From the NCBI RefSeq assembly GCF_000497045.1, contig NW_015961966.1, positions 1 to 36,097 on the forward strand: a stretch of DNA of 36,097 nt, read 5' to 3'. A program made the translations under genes and the position numbers. The notes beneath the pieces were generated by a model. The model saw only the letters and a program-made list of their open reading frames with translations. It searched no databases and was not told the DNA's origin. The DNA is from Kalmanozyma brasiliensis GHG001. Its lineage: Eukaryota > Basidiomycota > Ustilaginomycetes > Ustilaginales. How positions within the stretch are numbered: position 1 is the stretch's first letter; each line of letters starts with the position of its first letter. Shown in pieces: positions 1 through 10,142 of this stretch.

Positions 1-1068
1 TTGATCTTGTTGATCATATGTAGCATGTAGTACAGCACCAGCTGCTAGGAATAGTAGAGCTTTAAAGAAAGCATGGTTTACAAGGTGAAATAGTGCAACG
101 TTATATTGACTTAGACCACAAGCCATAAATAGGTAACCCATTTGTGAACATGTACTGTAAGCAATAACTCGTTTTAGATCATTTTGTAGTAGACCTGTTG
201 ATGCAGCAAAAAAGGCTGTAAGAGCACCAACCCAAGTAATAACAATAAGTGTTGTCGGACCATATTCAATAATCGGTGATGATCGTAGTAGTAGGTATAC
301 TCCTGCAGTAACTAGTGTAGCAGCATGAATTAGAGCACTAACAGGTGTAGGTCCTTCCATAGCATCTGGAAGCCATGTATGTAGACCTAGTTGAGCACTT
401 TTACCCATAGCTGCCAGAAGTAGTAGCAGACCAATGATAGTAATGATTGTTTCATTAATGAAAGGTGCAATACTGAACACTGTACTATAGTCAAGATTAC
501 CAAATACAAAGAAGATAGCGAAGAATCCAATTGATAGAAACATATCACCAACACGATTTACTACTAGAGCTTTAATAGCACTTTTATTAGCTTGGATTCG
601 TGTAAACCAGAAGTTAATTAGCAGATATGAAGAAATACCGATTCCTTCCCAACCTACAAACATAATTAGGTAGTTATCTCCAGTTACTAGTACTAGCATA
701 AAGAAAGTAAACATACTTAGGTATGCAAAGAATCGTTGGTTGTGTGGATCAGCACTCATATAATCTACAGAAAAGATATGTACAAGGCTAGAAACTACTA
801 GAACCGGTAGTAGCATTGATACTGTTAGACTATCAAACATAAATCCCCAAGAAACATCCATTAGTTCTGAATCAATCCAACTAATTAGATTAATTGATAC
901 AGGACTATTACATAGCCCAACTTCATAGAACGCAACAATAGCTAGAATAGCTGATGTAATTAGACAAGAACACGTAATAAGGTGTGCTCCTGTTACTCCA
1001 ATTTTTCGTCCTAGTAGACCTGCAACAGCAGATCCAAACATTGGTAGAAGAAGAAGTGATAGATACAT
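1..1068 (-). CDS. nad5: NADH dehydrogenase subunit 5, N-terminal half (gene spans the circle junction)
   Basis: This is the first 356 codons of ND5, a proton-pumping membrane subunit of respiratory complex I. The start is the ATG at 1068-1066, which overlaps the nad4L stop by one base (TAATG). The frame stays open to base 1 and continues at 35979 down to 34933, giving 705 codons (2115 nt, divisible by three). That supports a true circle of 35,979 bp. Typical ND5 blocks are visible, such as [18 protein letters not shown] and [20 protein letters not shown]. Leucine is CTN and arginine CGN throughout. It is probably co-transcribed and translationally coupled with nad4L. The identity is secure. 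Confidence 0.97.
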   Translation of the reverse strand, partial: MYLSLLLLPMFGSAVAGLLGRKIGVTGAHLITCSCLITSAILAIVAFYEVGLCNSPVSINLISWIDSELMDVSWGFMFDSLTVSMLLPVLVVSSLVHIFSVDYMSADPHNQRFFAYLSMFTFFMLVLVTGDNYLIMFVGWEGIGISSYLLINFWFTRIQANKSAIKALVVNRVGDMFLSIGFFAIFFVFGNLDYSTVFSIAPFINETIITIIGLLLLLAAMGKSAQLGLHTWLPDAMEGPTPVSALIHAATLVTAGVYLLLRSSPIIEYGPTTLIVITWVGALTAFFAASTGLLQNDLKRVIAYSTCSQMGYLFMACGLSQYNVALFHLVNHAFFKALLFLAAGAVLHATYDQQDQ

Positions 1069-1334
1069 TATTGTCGTAGACTAATATTTCCTCGTAGTCG
1101 GTAGTAAGCTACTAGAATTCCTAGACCAATTGCAGATTCAGCACCTGCAATTGCAATAATGTAAATACTATATGTCTGACCAAGAATGTCATCGAAACTG
1201 TAACAGCTTACTAGCACCAGTAGTGTTACTGCTAGTAGCATTACTTCAATTGAAATTAGCATAAGAATAATGTTTTTTCGATTAAGAACAAATCCTAGAA
1301 TACCAATTAGAAATAGAATTACTGATAGATTCAT
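1068..1334 (-). CDS. nad4L: NADH dehydrogenase subunit 4L
   Basis: This encodes an 88-aa hydrophobic subunit of the complex I membrane arm, with about three transmembrane helices and the usual fungal length. The family signature is visible around residues 24-35 ([13 protein letters not shown]) and in the [17 protein letters not shown] block near the C-terminus. The stop TAA (1070-1068) shares its last base with the nad5 ATG, an arrangement common in fungal mitochondria that implies a bicistronic mRNA. I read the whole gene codon by codon: it contains no TTA, TTG, AGA, AGG, ATA or TGA. Confidence 0.97.
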   Translation of the reverse strand: MNLSVILFLIGILGFVLNRKNIILMLISIEVMLLAVTLLVLVSCYSFDDILGQTYSIYIIAIAGAESAIGLGILVAYYRLRGNISLRQ

Positions 1335-1662
1335 TTCATATAGTGCCAGTATATCTGGCTTCCTTAAGGACCTTGAAACAGTGACATAATTTACTAAATA
1401 AAATGCCTTTAGTATAAAAATGATTATACTATAATCTTATTAGATTAAAATGAGGGTAATCATTGACTGAAAAGCTATGTTAACATAGTTTTATAGAGAA
1501 TATCTATTTTAGTTATAGCTAATTTTAGCTATGCGTACTTTATACAAATGTCTGTTATATTATAAAGTAATACCCCTATAAAAAAAAATTTTTTTATAGG
1601 GTTATATTACAGTATACATAAATTAGAATGCTTTTTGTGATAAATAAATACAATACAAAATA
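1335..1662. other. Intergenic region upstream of nad4L with a perfect A/T hairpin
   Basis: No gene is visible here. The region is AT-rich and holds a 13-bp perfect inverted repeat at 1574-1601 (CCCTATAAAAAAA paired with TTTTTTTATAGGG). It lies between nad4L and trnD, so it could carry a 5' leader signal for the nad4L-nad5 mRNA. No promoter is recognised. Confidence 0.5.
1574..1601. repeat. Perfect inverted repeat (hairpin)
   Basis: Two 13-base arms (CCCTATAAAAAAA and its complement) are separated by two bases. As RNA it would form a stable stem capped by an A/U stack. Its function is not known. Confidence 0.7.
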
Positions 1663-1736
1663 CGAGAATCACCCGATTCGAACGGGCATCATCTAAACTG
1701 ACAATTTAGGACATTAACCAATTATGCTAGATTCCC
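1663..1736 (-). tRNA. trnD: tRNA-Asp (GUC)
   Basis: The acceptor arms GGGAATC and GATTCTC pair, with one G-U. The anticodon loop TTGTCAG is closed by CTAAA/TTTAG, and the T-loop TTCGAAT is present. It lies between nad4L and rns on the same strand, so its excision could free both neighbours. Confidence 0.93.
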
Positions 1737-1839
1737 TAACGAAGTGGACGATAGTCATTTCATTTTATTATGAACCTTTCTACTTAAATCCAAGATTTAA
1801 AAGTTATTATAAAATTTATTACATAAATTTTATTAGTTG

Positions 1840-1926
1840 CCTAATAAAATCGAAGATTTTATTAGGCGGCGGCAGGTGTTAAAAAAACACCATCTTCGAT
1901 TTTATTAGGCCTCGAAGATTTTATAA
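1840..1926. repeat. Cluster of nested AAAATC/GATTTT hairpins with a GC-rich spacer
   Basis: The perfect hairpin at 1840-1866 has 12-bp arms around GAA. It is followed by the GC string GGCGGCGGCAGG, a small GGTGTT/AACACC hairpin (1875-1891) and a third inverted pair (1892-1919). The core AAAATCGAAGATTTT recurs at other intergenic sites (11077, 15234, 32360), so this looks like a dispersed palindromic element. Confidence 0.75.
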
Positions 1927-1979
1927 TAGCCTATTTTTCTCTGAACGTTCATCTTCGTCCATTTTATCCGAAAAAAAGG

Positions 1980-1988
1980 AAAAGGGGA
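1980..1988 (-). terminator. C-rich 3'-end element after rns
   Basis: The sense strand reads TCCCCTTTT about 20 nt beyond the last conserved rns 3' sequence. It is the same element as that found after the protein genes. A role in RNA 3'-end formation is inferred. Confidence 0.5.
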
Positions 1989-1999
1989 TAATTGAATAG

Positions 2000-3600
2000 T
2001 ATCCATCAGCCACAAGTTCCCTTACGGCTACCTTGCTATAACTTAGCGTTAGGAGTTCTAAACTATTCCATGTGTTCGCTATAGAAACTCTAGACAGAGT
2101 ATAAGTAATACTTGAAAAGAATACTTATCTATATACAATTACTAAATAAATAAAGTAGTAGTAAATAGATTGGATACTCCATTTAGAAGATCAAAGTAAA
2201 CACTAGTTCATAGCTTGATAAACGACCAACACTTGATAGACGGTTAGTATCTCCCAAATGTAAAAGTTCACCGTTGCGTACTTATCAACGATTACTCGGA
2301 ATTCCTGATTCACGTAATCGAATTTCAGACTACGATCCTAGTATCACCATATTTTACTGGTTAGCTCTACCTTACGGTATTGCATCAGTTTGTTAGGTTC
2401 AAGTAGCACGTCTGTAGCCCATACTCCATAAGGGTCATGAAGGCTTGTCGTATTCCCAAAATGCTTCTTATTGAATGCAAATAAAAAGTAAAGTATAATA
2501 ACTGATAACAACTTTTTATAGGGATTGCGTTCGTTGGCGGACTCAACCTGACATCTTACGACACGAACTGCCGACAGCCATGCAACGCCTGTGATCTTAC
2601 AAAGAAAGTTATGTAAGCCATTCAAGGAGAGGTAAGGTTCTACGCGGATTATCGTATTAAACAACATGCTCCACTCCGGGTCTTTAGGATGGTCTAATCT
2701 TTTTGCTTTCGGTCGTGGGACTGTACTTACAAGGTGTTACACATACAGCGGTTTGCTGCTTATCTGACATAACAAATAAAAGCATTTTATTTTCTTGCGC
2801 TTCGCGTTTCGCGCTTCCAAATAATGAATATTTTATTTAAGCCAAATAAGAAATGTAAATAGTTTACGGTCTGGACTACACAGGTATCTAATCTGTTTTG
2901 CTCCCCAGACTTTCATCCCTGAGCGTCAATCTTTAGCTGGATAGCTGCTTTCGCCTTTAGTGTTCCACTAGATATCAATGGATATCATCCCTCCTCCTAG
3001 CATTCCACTATCCTCTATTAGATTCTAGTTTCTTTATCAGAAACCGCCTACGGATCCTTAATACCTATTCATTTATTAAACGTTTGCCCAGTTCGTATAA
3101 CCGCGTCTGCTGGCACGAGACTTAGATTGGACTATTAGTAAGGTAACGTCATTATCCTCCCTTACGACACTCTTTCGAGTTCTGGTTAGCTGGGTCACTC
3201 TTTCGAGCATTGCCCAAGATCCTCCTCTGCAGCATGTCTTAAAGACACGATCGGCTATTCTCAAACCAATTGCGGGAATTGAAGCTTTCGCTATTTCCTA
3301 TCCGTCATAGGCTTGGAGCGCCTTTACCACTCCAACTACCTGCTAGATATAAAGCCAATCTTTAGTCGGAAAAATTCCTTTATTATTATTAAATCTTGAT
3401 CTTATTACAAACGCAGTAATAATAAGATCTAATAACTATTAGATGTTTCTATCATCTACTAAAGGTATGTACTTATTTATCCTCGCCTGTACGCCATGAT
3501 ATTTTAAAATACCATTCGACTTGCATGAGTAAAACTACCAGATAACGTTCTAACTTTGCCACGATTAAACAATTACTAAGCGTTTACTATTATACCTATT
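2000..3600 (-). rRNA. rns: Mitochondrial small-subunit (SSU) ribosomal RNA
   Basis: Conserved SSU blocks occur in order on the minus strand. Near 3510-3585 is the 5' domain (ATGCAAGTCGAATGG, matching the E. coli region around position 60). The 530 loop (complement of CCGCGTCTGCTGGCAC) is at about 3100-3118. A 930-970 type block (TTTAATACGATAATCCGCG) lies near 2640-2665, a 1050-1110 type block near 2540-2600, and the 3' block AAGGTAGCCGTAAGGGAAC near 2015-2040. The ends are approximate; the 3' end is placed just before the C-rich element at 1980-1988. Short open frames inside it are chance. No intron is evident. Confidence 0.93.
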
Positions 3601-3607
3601 ATACCGG

Positions 3608-3639
3608 CCTTATAAAATCTCTATATAAATTTTATAAGG
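3608..3639. repeat. Dispersed AT hairpin with GC-rich flank
   Basis: The arms CCTTATAAAAT and ATTTTATAAGG are 11 bp each, followed by AGGCGGCAGC. It is related in layout to the elements at 1840, 21291 and 26829. Confidence 0.65.
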
Positions 3640-3970
3640 AGGCGGCAGCATAATTTAAAACGCATCTCATAATAATTAATATGATTTTAAAAAAGAATTT
3701 CTTTTTTTTTATTAATTACTATTTATTGGATACACTTTATCAGTGATCATTCTTATCTATACCTTTATAAAGATATATAAATACTAATATATAATAGATT
3801 TTATATATAATTCTATTTAGCCTATCATACCCCAAATTCTTCCTATATATTTCTTATGCTGTATTTTTCTTTTTTATATAATATATAAAAAAGAAAGAAA
3901 TGGCTGAACAGAAGCACAACAAATACTTTTATCTATCCAAAAATTTCTTATAACTGGATCGTATTAACAG

Positions 3971-3980
3971 AAAAGGGGAA
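3971..3980 (-). terminator. C-rich 3'-end element after cob
   Basis: The sense strand reads TTCCCCTTTT, 17 nt after the cob stop codon. The spacing is nearly the same as after cox3 (16 nt). Confidence 0.55.
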
Positions 3981-3997
3981 GTATATAACACAATGTA

Positions 3998-6900
3998 TTA
4001 TACAACACTTCGCAGTAGTGGTGTTGGTGTTTTTTGTGAAACAACTTCTGATGATGTTCCTTCAGCTAGAGCGATATCCATTAGTGTGTTTTCAATAATA
4101 CCGATTGCTGGTACTACTACTAGGAACCAAGCAAAGTAGTAAGCAGTAGCTGCAGCACCGATTTCAACATATGGACTTTCAACATGTTGACTACCGATAA
4201 ACATCAGGATAAAGAAACAAGCAACGAATGTCCAGAATGAGAATCGCATTAGTGGTCGGAATTGACTACCTCGGATTCGTGATGTATCTAGAATAGGCAT
4301 TCCTAGAAGAATTAGAAGTGACATAAACATAGCAATAACTCCTAGTAGTTTATTAGGAATTGATCGTAGAATTGCATAGAATGGTAGTAGGTACCACTCT
4401 GGAACAATTGACGCTGGTGTTTGCATTGGGTTAGCTGGAATATAGTTATCTGAGTGTCCCATTGCATTTGGCATGTAGAATACAAATAGAGATAGAGCCA
4501 GTAGGAATACAAAGATTGTAACTAGATCTTTAAATGTGAAGTAAGGGTGGAATGGTAGTCGATCTGTGTTACCTGAAACTCCTAGTGGGTTACTACTTCC
4601 GTGCTCGTGTAGAGCTAGTAGATGCATAGCAGCTAGAGCTGATAGTACAAATGGTAGAAGGTAGTGTAGTGAGAAGAATCGGTTCAGTGTTGCGTTATTA
4701 ACTGAGAATCCTCCCCAAACAACAGTTTTATTATCTATACAACATTTAATTGTATATTCTTATTATTTCTAATAAGCTTAGACTATGTCATCATCTATTA
4801 ATAAAAATATATAGATGTCGGGCGCTCGTGTCCGGATTATTGTTAGCACAACTCACCGATTAGTCGTTGAACGTTCTATTACCTTTATACTTCACTATTA
4901 GAATATAGAAAATATAGTGCTGGTAATAGCTTCGCTGCAAATTGTCTTTTGTATCTAAACTAGTGTTACTAAAATATTGTTTATATAAAGTAACTACTAA
5001 CGAAGGGGATACACGAAGAGTTTCTTGCAATTCACCCGATTGTTCAATATATCTCACGATATAAGGGAACTTTATTACTATTAGTTTATTATAACGAAAA
5101 TTTTTTATTATTTTGTTTAAGACTAGTTAGCCAAACATTATATTGGTTGGCCTTTAGTCCTTGTAGACTATAGAGTCCACTATTACTGAAAAATGCAATA
5201 ACATTCAGTAGATCTTTAGTTGAAGATACACTAAATTTTATATGTTTACCATCATCTTCAATTTTACGATTTGTTTTAAACACTAGTTTGAATGCTTCAA
5301 ATAGTGTTGAATGAGAACGTTGTCGTAGAGAAAAGAAATGTTCTCCACTGTTCTTAATGTAGAAAGATCCTTCTGCAATAGTAAATCCAACGATCCAATT
5401 TTTAAAGAAAGGTAGATTTACATATCCAATACTAGATTCAGGAAGACTAAACAGGTCTTTGATACTACCAAGAGTAGGAATAGAACTGAATTTAGTAATG
5501 TTATTTTCTAGAAGGTACATACAAAGATTAAACTGTTTTCGCCGTGTTTCGGTAAGAAAAAAAAAGTTTGTAATGAATAATTAGTGGAAAAAGTACTTCT
5601 TGTAGGTCTACTTTACCAATAATTAGCTTTGCAGTATTAATATTAGGGTACTCATGGATACGTCCAATATTTAGTACACTCTTAATATGTTGTAGAAGTT
5701 TAAGATCTCTAATATCTACACTTAGAACTAGTTCTATTCGAATGTTATCCAGGCCAATTTTAGTAATAGCGATATAACCATCACCATCAATGAGACCTAT
5801 AAACATACTTATAAAATCGTAGGAAACAAAAGATAGAAAATCTTGTTTATCTTGATCTGTACGAGATTTTTGTCCTCGTAGAGCAGATTCATTTACTTTT
5901 CCGATTGTACCCATATTGTAGTTGTAATTAAATTTAGTAATAAAGTAATAAAAAATAGAAAGTGTTATAATAAATAGTAGTAGTTTTTCAAATTCAACGA
6001 AATCTTGTCCAATCCAAGGGATAGCACTTAGAAGGTTAGTAATAACTGTAGCTCCCCATAGACTCATTTGTCCGTATGGTAGAACATACAATATCTCTAT
6101 CTATTTATTATCTGATATCACAACAAATAGTAGTTGTACCTAATCAATAAATAATCATATTACTATTATTTATATCATTTTAGGCCTTGAAAAGTAGTAC
6201 AGTTAACTACTTTAGATATCCGACTGTACATTAGGCACCATTTCAGGTACCCACAAGTGACCCAGTCTGTCGCGATCGTGTATACAACCGACGGTCTTGA
6301 AATGTGATAACTTCCGTTGACCGTTTTCACTCGCATTGCCAGAGATAATACTATCTCCAATACCCCTGTCGAGGTATTCTATTGTTATTTACCCTATTCT
6401 CTATACAGATTTTAAAGGGGAATACAATAGGACTATAAATGTATTTTATATAAAACTTTGCAGTATATCAATTTAACTTATTCTTCAATAATATCTTTCA
6501 TTTCTTTAACAATATAGTTCTTTTTAACAATTCCATCTCCATTTAGAGCACGCCGAATTGTTTTTTCATTACATGAAATAGCAATACTTGCTTCTTTCAT
6601 GCTTACAAAATTCATAGCATTAGAACCATCTAGATTTGTGATAATAACAGGTCGAACATTTACAGCACATTTCATTCGAGTTTCAATGGACATACTCTCC
6701 CGAAGTAGTGCTGATTTACGAATAAGCTCACGTGTCTCTAGGGAAAGTGATTTTCCTTTGTTAATATTTCCAACTTGTTGTCGTCGGTCCTCTGAATAGT
6801 TTTCACGCATCTTTGCTAGAGATTCTTCAGAATGTTTCCATCCAAGACTATTACTAGCCAGTGGCGCAATATTATATTCCGGTTTTAGTGTCTCTAGATA

Positions 6901-7725
6901 ATGATCTTCTCGATTAAGAAGTAGTGTACTGTCTATTTTATCCTTTTGAGGTACAATCTCTAGTACTAGAAATGCAAATTCAGATAGTCCATATTTATTA
7001 ACAGCGTTAGCAACTCGTTTATTTCCTGCAAAATAAAATAGATGCTTATGAAAACGCATATAGAGGTTACCTGTTACAGCACTACCTACATAATATTTTC
7101 CAGTAACTAGGTTAACAATCATATAAATACCTGAAAAGGGTTTAAGGGATCGATAAGCTATTTTCTTAGTATCTGAATTCGTAAGATTTTCAAATAGAAG
7201 AACAGGTTTAATATTATGTTTATCAAGAATATTTTTAAGACGCGTATTATGTGTTACAACAGTAGAAATAGAAAGTGATTGAATATCAGTTATGTTGACA
7301 TTATAAATATACATCCATTTTTGGCCAATAAAACCAAGGAAGGCAATAGCCATCATTAGAACTAGAATAATAACTCCAATTGACCATAGTAGTGTTCGTG
7401 GTGATTTGTATGATCCATAGTATAGTCCTCGTCCAATGTGAAGGTATACGAAGATGAAGAAGAATGAAGCTGTATTAGCATGTAGGTATCGAATTAGCCA
7501 TCCATAGTTAACATCTCGCATAATGTGCTCAACACTAATAAATGCTAGATCAACTGAAGGTGTATAATGCATAGCTAGGAATACTCCTGTAAGAATTTGG
7601 ATAATTAGACAAACTCCCAGTAGTGATCCAAAGTTCCACATGTAAGAAAGGTTTGAAGGTTGTGGACTATCAACTAGGTAACTATTAGCTAGACCTAGAA
7701 TAGGATGTGATTTAAGTAGTCGCAT
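3998..7725 (-). CDS. cob: Cytochrome b, three exons: 7725-7333, 6088-5992, 4722-3998
   Basis: This is the core subunit of complex III, carrying the b-type haems and the quinol sites. The exons join to 1215 nt (404 aa). Exon 1 ends after nt 393 at AFLG, exon 2 encodes [19 protein letters not shown] and onward and ends inside VEF at nt 490, and exon 3 begins in frame with [11 protein letters not shown]. At both introns the 5' exon can end in T and the intron in G, as group I splicing requires. The insertion points match the widely used cob-393 and cob-490 sites. Haem-region residues are present ([21 protein letters not shown]). The last 20 or so residues ([16 protein letters not shown]) are a modest extension over the usual length. 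Confidence 0.96.
5002..5010 (-). terminator. C-rich element downstream of the cob-490 intron ORF
   Basis: The sense strand reads ATCCCCTTC, 79 nt after the ORF stop and inside the intron. It is a weaker match to the element seen after other genes. Confidence 0.3.
5089..5991 (-). pseudogene. LAGLIDADG homing endonuclease frame of the cob-490 intron, interrupted by a frameshift
   Basis: Two LAGLIDADG motifs lie in two different frames. The first, [12 protein letters not shown], is in the frame continuous with cob exon 2 (stop at 5528-5530). The second, [13 protein letters not shown], is in the frame that ends at 5089. The switch falls at a nine-base homopolymer (A9 on plus, 5557-5565). The first frame's text ends HYKLFF, and the second frame picks up directly as [12 protein letters not shown], a typical endonuclease linker, so one base too many in the run explains the break. 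It could be a sequencing error, a real inactivation, or slippage-tolerated. An intact product would be a site-specific endonuclease and/or splicing maturase. Confidence 0.85.
6414..6421 (-). terminator. C-rich element downstream of the GIY-YIG intron ORF
   Basis: The sense strand reads TCCCCTTT, 57 nt after the ORF stop, within the intron. It may give this ORF a separate 3' end or be carried over from the host's RNA-processing scheme. Confidence 0.4.
6478..7332 (-). CDS. GIY-YIG homing endonuclease, read as an in-frame extension of cob exon 1
   Basis: The frame is continuous with cob exon 1 from 7725, so translation of unspliced RNA would give a 415-aa fusion whose intron-encoded part is about 284 aa. 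The GIY-YIG nuclease core is seen as [18 protein letters not shown], followed by a conserved arginine in LYMRFHKHL and the region [18 protein letters not shown]. Then come short DNA-binding motifs ([14 protein letters not shown], and a helix-turn-helix-like segment [19 protein letters not shown]) usual for this family. It would cut intron-less cob at its insertion site and spread the intron. Leucine codons read here are CTN like the host's, but ATA occurs, which I did not see in core genes. Confidence 0.92.
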   Translation of the reverse strand, partial: FIGQKWMYIYNVNITDIQSLSISTVVTHNTRLKNILDKHNIKPVLLFENLTNSDTKKIAYRSLKPFSGIYMIVNLVTGKYYVGSAVTGNLYMRFHKHLFYFAGNKRVANAVNKYGLSEFAFLVLEIVPQKDKIDSTLLLNREDHYLETLKPEYNIAPLASNSLGWKHSEESLAKMRENYSEDRRQQVGNINKGKSLSLETRELIRKSALLRESMSIETRMKCAVNVRPVIITNLDGSNAMNFVSMKEASIAISCNEKTIRRALNGDGIVKKNYIVKEMKDIIEE

Positions 7726-8069
7726 TAACTATATAGTTTTTAAACCTTTCATTTAATATAGTATAAGATTTCTTTATATTATGATAAGGTTTTTATCTAT
7801 TCATTAGATTTTTCATTTACTGAATAGATAAAGAAGTAGAACACTTCTATTATAATTCATGAATTTCTATTCATGTTGTTCTGTAAATATACACGCCTCT
7901 ATGGTATATTACTATTTCTACTATAATTTATATATTTACTCTTTTTGATTCAATTATCTCAACTCCTATATAAATCCTTTTATTCTAGATATTTTCTTTT
8001 TTCTTTACAGTAGTGTATAAAAAGAATAATAAGAAGTAAGATGACATTTTTGCCTATCTAATTAATAAT
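7726..8069. other. Intergenic region between cob and trnI
   Basis: AT-rich leader of cob with no gene or strong repeat seen. Confidence 0.45.
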
Positions 8070-8141
8070 TTTGTCCTAGAGGAATCGAACCTCTATAATG
8101 TCTTTATCGGAAACACATTCTAACCGTTGAATTAAGGACAA
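8070..8141 (-). tRNA. trnI: tRNA-Ile (GAU)
   Basis: The acceptor arms TTGTCCT and AGGACAA pair fully. The anticodon loop CCGATAA is closed by TGTTT/AGACA, and the T-loop is TTCGATT. Anticodon GAU reads AUU and AUC only. No ordinary Ile tRNA for AUA is seen, and AUA looks absent from core genes. Confidence 0.93.
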
Positions 8142-8274
8142 TTTATATGTTTTCTATTCTTATATAGAAGTATTACACAATAAAAATGAAGAAGTCCTTA
8201 GTAAAAATCTTTTTTATATAAATATAAGTAGATAAAATCACTTAGACACGCAAAGACGAACACTTTACAAGATA

Positions 8275-8283
8275 AAAAGGGGA
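8275..8283 (-). terminator. C-rich 3'-end element after cox3
   Basis: The sense strand reads TCCCCTTTT, 16 nt after the cox3 stop. Confidence 0.55.
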
Positions 8284-8299
8284 TATAGATAAATCTATA

Positions 8300-9127
8300 T
8301 TAGCTTCCCCACCAGTATACTGAGATGAATAGGAATAGCCAAACAACATCAACAAAGTGCCAGTATAGAATTGATGCTTCAAATCCTAGGTGGTGGTGGT
8401 CTGTTAGATGGTAGCTAAGCATTCGGAAGAATGCCACAGCGATGAATAGTGTTCCAATAATAACGTGGATACCATGGAATCCTGTTGAGAAGAAGAATGT
8501 TGATCCAAACACTCCATCTGCAATAGTAAATCCAGCATTTACGTACTCGATTCCTTGACAGATTGTGAATAGAACAGCAAAGATTAGTGTCATAAGTGTT
8601 CCTAGGATTGCTCCTCGTCGGTTACCTTCAATTACAGAGTGGTGTGCGTATGTTACTGTAGCTCCTGATGATAGTAGTAGAATAGTATTAAGTAGAGGTA
8701 GTTCGAATGGATTAATTGTTGCGATACCAACTGGTGGCCATTGAGCTCCAAGTTCTACTGTAGGTGATAGACTTGAGTGAAAGAATGCCCAGAATACAGA
8801 GATAAAGAAGAATACCTCTGAGATAATAAATAGGGCAACACCCATTGTAATTCCTTTTTGTACTAGAATTGTATGGTCTCCAAGGAATGTTCCTTCTGCT
8901 ACCACATCTCGGAACCATAGAGCCATAGCTGCAACTGTTGTTGCTAGCCCGATTCCTACTAGTAGAGCTCCTGAACCTCCAAGAGGGTTAGCATAACCGT
9001 TGAAATACATTACTGCAGCTGAAGTAAGAATTAGAAGTGCAAATGATGTAAGTAGTGGCCATGGACTAGGTGTAACTAGATGAAATGGCTGAAATTGAAA
9101 TTGTGTTCGTGATAGTTGTGTGTTCAT
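8300..9127 (-). CDS. cox3: Cytochrome c oxidase subunit 3
   Basis: This encodes a 275-aa seven-helix subunit of complex IV, close to the usual fungal length of about 269. The N-terminus QFQPFHLVTPSPWPLLTSFA is typical, and the C-terminal blocks (GFHGIHVIIGTLFIAVAFFR, then YWHFVDVVWLFLFISVYWW) are diagnostic. It has no intron. The first 130 codons read contain no TTA, TTG, AGA, AGG or ATA. The C-rich 3' element follows at 16 nt and trnI lies further downstream on the same strand. Confidence 0.97.
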   Translation of the reverse strand: MNTQLSRTQFQFQPFHLVTPSPWPLLTSFALLILTSAAVMYFNGYANPLGGSGALLVGIGLATTVAAMALWFRDVVAEGTFLGDHTILVQKGITMGVALFIISEVFFFISVFWAFFHSSLSPTVELGAQWPPVGIATINPFELPLLNTILLLSSGATVTYAHHSVIEGNRRGAILGTLMTLIFAVLFTICQGIEYVNAGFTIADGVFGSTFFFSTGFHGIHVIIGTLFIAVAFFRMLSYHLTDHHHLGFEASILYWHFVDVVWLFLFISVYWWGS

Positions 9128-9924
9128 TGTTAATTTGTGTATATTGTAAAAGGGATGTTTATTTTTTGTCGTATTATTTACAATCTTTATAAGAATTTAG
9201 TTTAGATACAGCGCTAATGACCTCTCCAGTAATAAAGTAGAATTATAAATAACACGCCATAGGAGAAATATTAAAATAGAAAATTAATAGTAATATTTCT
9301 ATGTAAAAAATTGTTTTTTTTCATATATCAATAATATACCTTTAAACTACCGTAGTACATCTAAATTATGTATATATAATATATATAAATGCAACGTAAT
9401 AAAGTAATTGTATTAAAACTTCCTATATTTATATTTACAGTATGCTACTATAAATATTTCAACAATAACAATACTATTAGTTAAAACTAAAGCGACTTAT
9501 AATATCGACTACTATAAAAAATAAACATACAAATACATAGCGTAGAATCTGGTACATTTAATTATAATTAAAAACCAATACCACTACTATACTAATAATT
9601 TGTAATAATATATAAATGATAGTAAACCTCATTATATAAGGTTTATACGATTTGAATTAGTTAGCATAAATTTATTAATGTTTTTTATTAAAGTTAGGAA
9701 ATCTTGCTATAAAATAGCTGGTATGTATTTATTATATTGCTAGATAATAAAAAATAGGATTGCTTAATAAGGCAAGAAAATTAAAATAGGAAAACATAGA
9801 TCAAAATGTTTTTATTTATAATTACGCTTACCGATTCCTATACAAGTAATTATATATAGGAAATATATTTATATATCATAGCTAAATTAAGTATCTATTA
9901 TGTATAATAGATAACATAGAAAAA
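9128..9924. other. Longest gene-free stretch (about 800 bp), AT-rich
   Basis: No gene is visible. It lies between cox3 (minus) and trnS(UGA) (plus), so transcription diverges from it. The sequence is dominated by short A/T runs with few G/C and no hairpin as strong as those elsewhere. It is a candidate for promoters or a replication start by position only; I found no sequence signature. Confidence 0.45.
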
Positions 9925-10011
9925 GGACGTGTGACAGAGTGGTTTAATGTACCTGGCTTGAGTCTAGGAGTTCTCACCCGAGAACCGGGAGTTCGAATCT
10001 CCCCGCGTCCG
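9925..10011 (+). tRNA. trnS: tRNA-Ser (UGA)
   Basis: The acceptor arms GGACGTG and CGCGTCC pair. The anticodon loop CTTGAGT sits in CCTGG/CTAGG, with a long variable arm as expected for serine. It is isolated on the plus strand. Confidence 0.94.
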
Positions 10012-10142
10012 TATACATATATTATTTTATAAATTGTTATAATAAAAAAGCTATATAAAGCTTAGATCTTATTATGATTAAGTTAAAATAAATAGCTAAT
10101 TAGAAGATTATATAACGAAAGAGATTGACGGTTGGGAAGGTA

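Larger units (their letters stand above)
3601..3997. other. Intergenic region between rns and cob
   Basis: No gene is visible. The region is AT-rich, with a hairpin at 3608-3639 (CCTTATAAAAT paired with ATTTTATAAGG) followed by AGGCGGCAGC, similar to the GC string next to the 1840 hairpin. A C-rich 3'-end element for cob lies at 3971-3980. Confidence 0.55.
4723..5991 (-). mobile_element. Group I intron in cob (site 490) with a broken LAGLIDADG frame
   Basis: The intron begins in frame with exon 2, and the 5' part is endonuclease coding sequence. The catalytic core follows at about 5045-4723. It contains GGGTGAATTGCAAG, CAACGACTAATCGGTGAG, CGGACACGAGCGCCC and GACATAGTCTAA in sense order. The same blocks occur in the rnl omega-site intron and the atp9 intron. 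The placement chosen here (exon ...GAAT, intron ending ...CTG) gives the expected terminal G. A P1 guide for this exon was not found near the 5' end. Confidence 0.85.
6089..7332 (-). mobile_element. Group I intron in cob (site 393) encoding a GIY-YIG protein
   Basis: The 5' exon ends CTTGGT and the intron ends in G before TATGTTCTA, so U and terminal G rules are met. The sequence just inside the intron (GGCCAA, 7327-7322 region) can pair with the exon end UUGGU as a P1 guide. The 3' part, 6477-6089, has no ORF and should hold the ribozyme core. Confidence 0.85.

Noticed and set aside
2344..3264. Open frames of 62 and 107 codons on minus
   Set aside because: They lie inside rns and overlap conserved rRNA blocks; no protein family is recognisable.
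8222..8230. ATATAAGTA, the yeast mitochondrial promoter nonamer, on plus
   Set aside because: A single exact copy in AT-rich sequence, pointing into the antisense side of cox3 and not repeated before other genes.
9128..9924. A mitochondrial RNase P RNA gene (rnpB)
   Set aside because: I looked for the conserved GAAAGTC-type and ACAGAA-type core segments in the large gaps and found no pair at suitable spacing.
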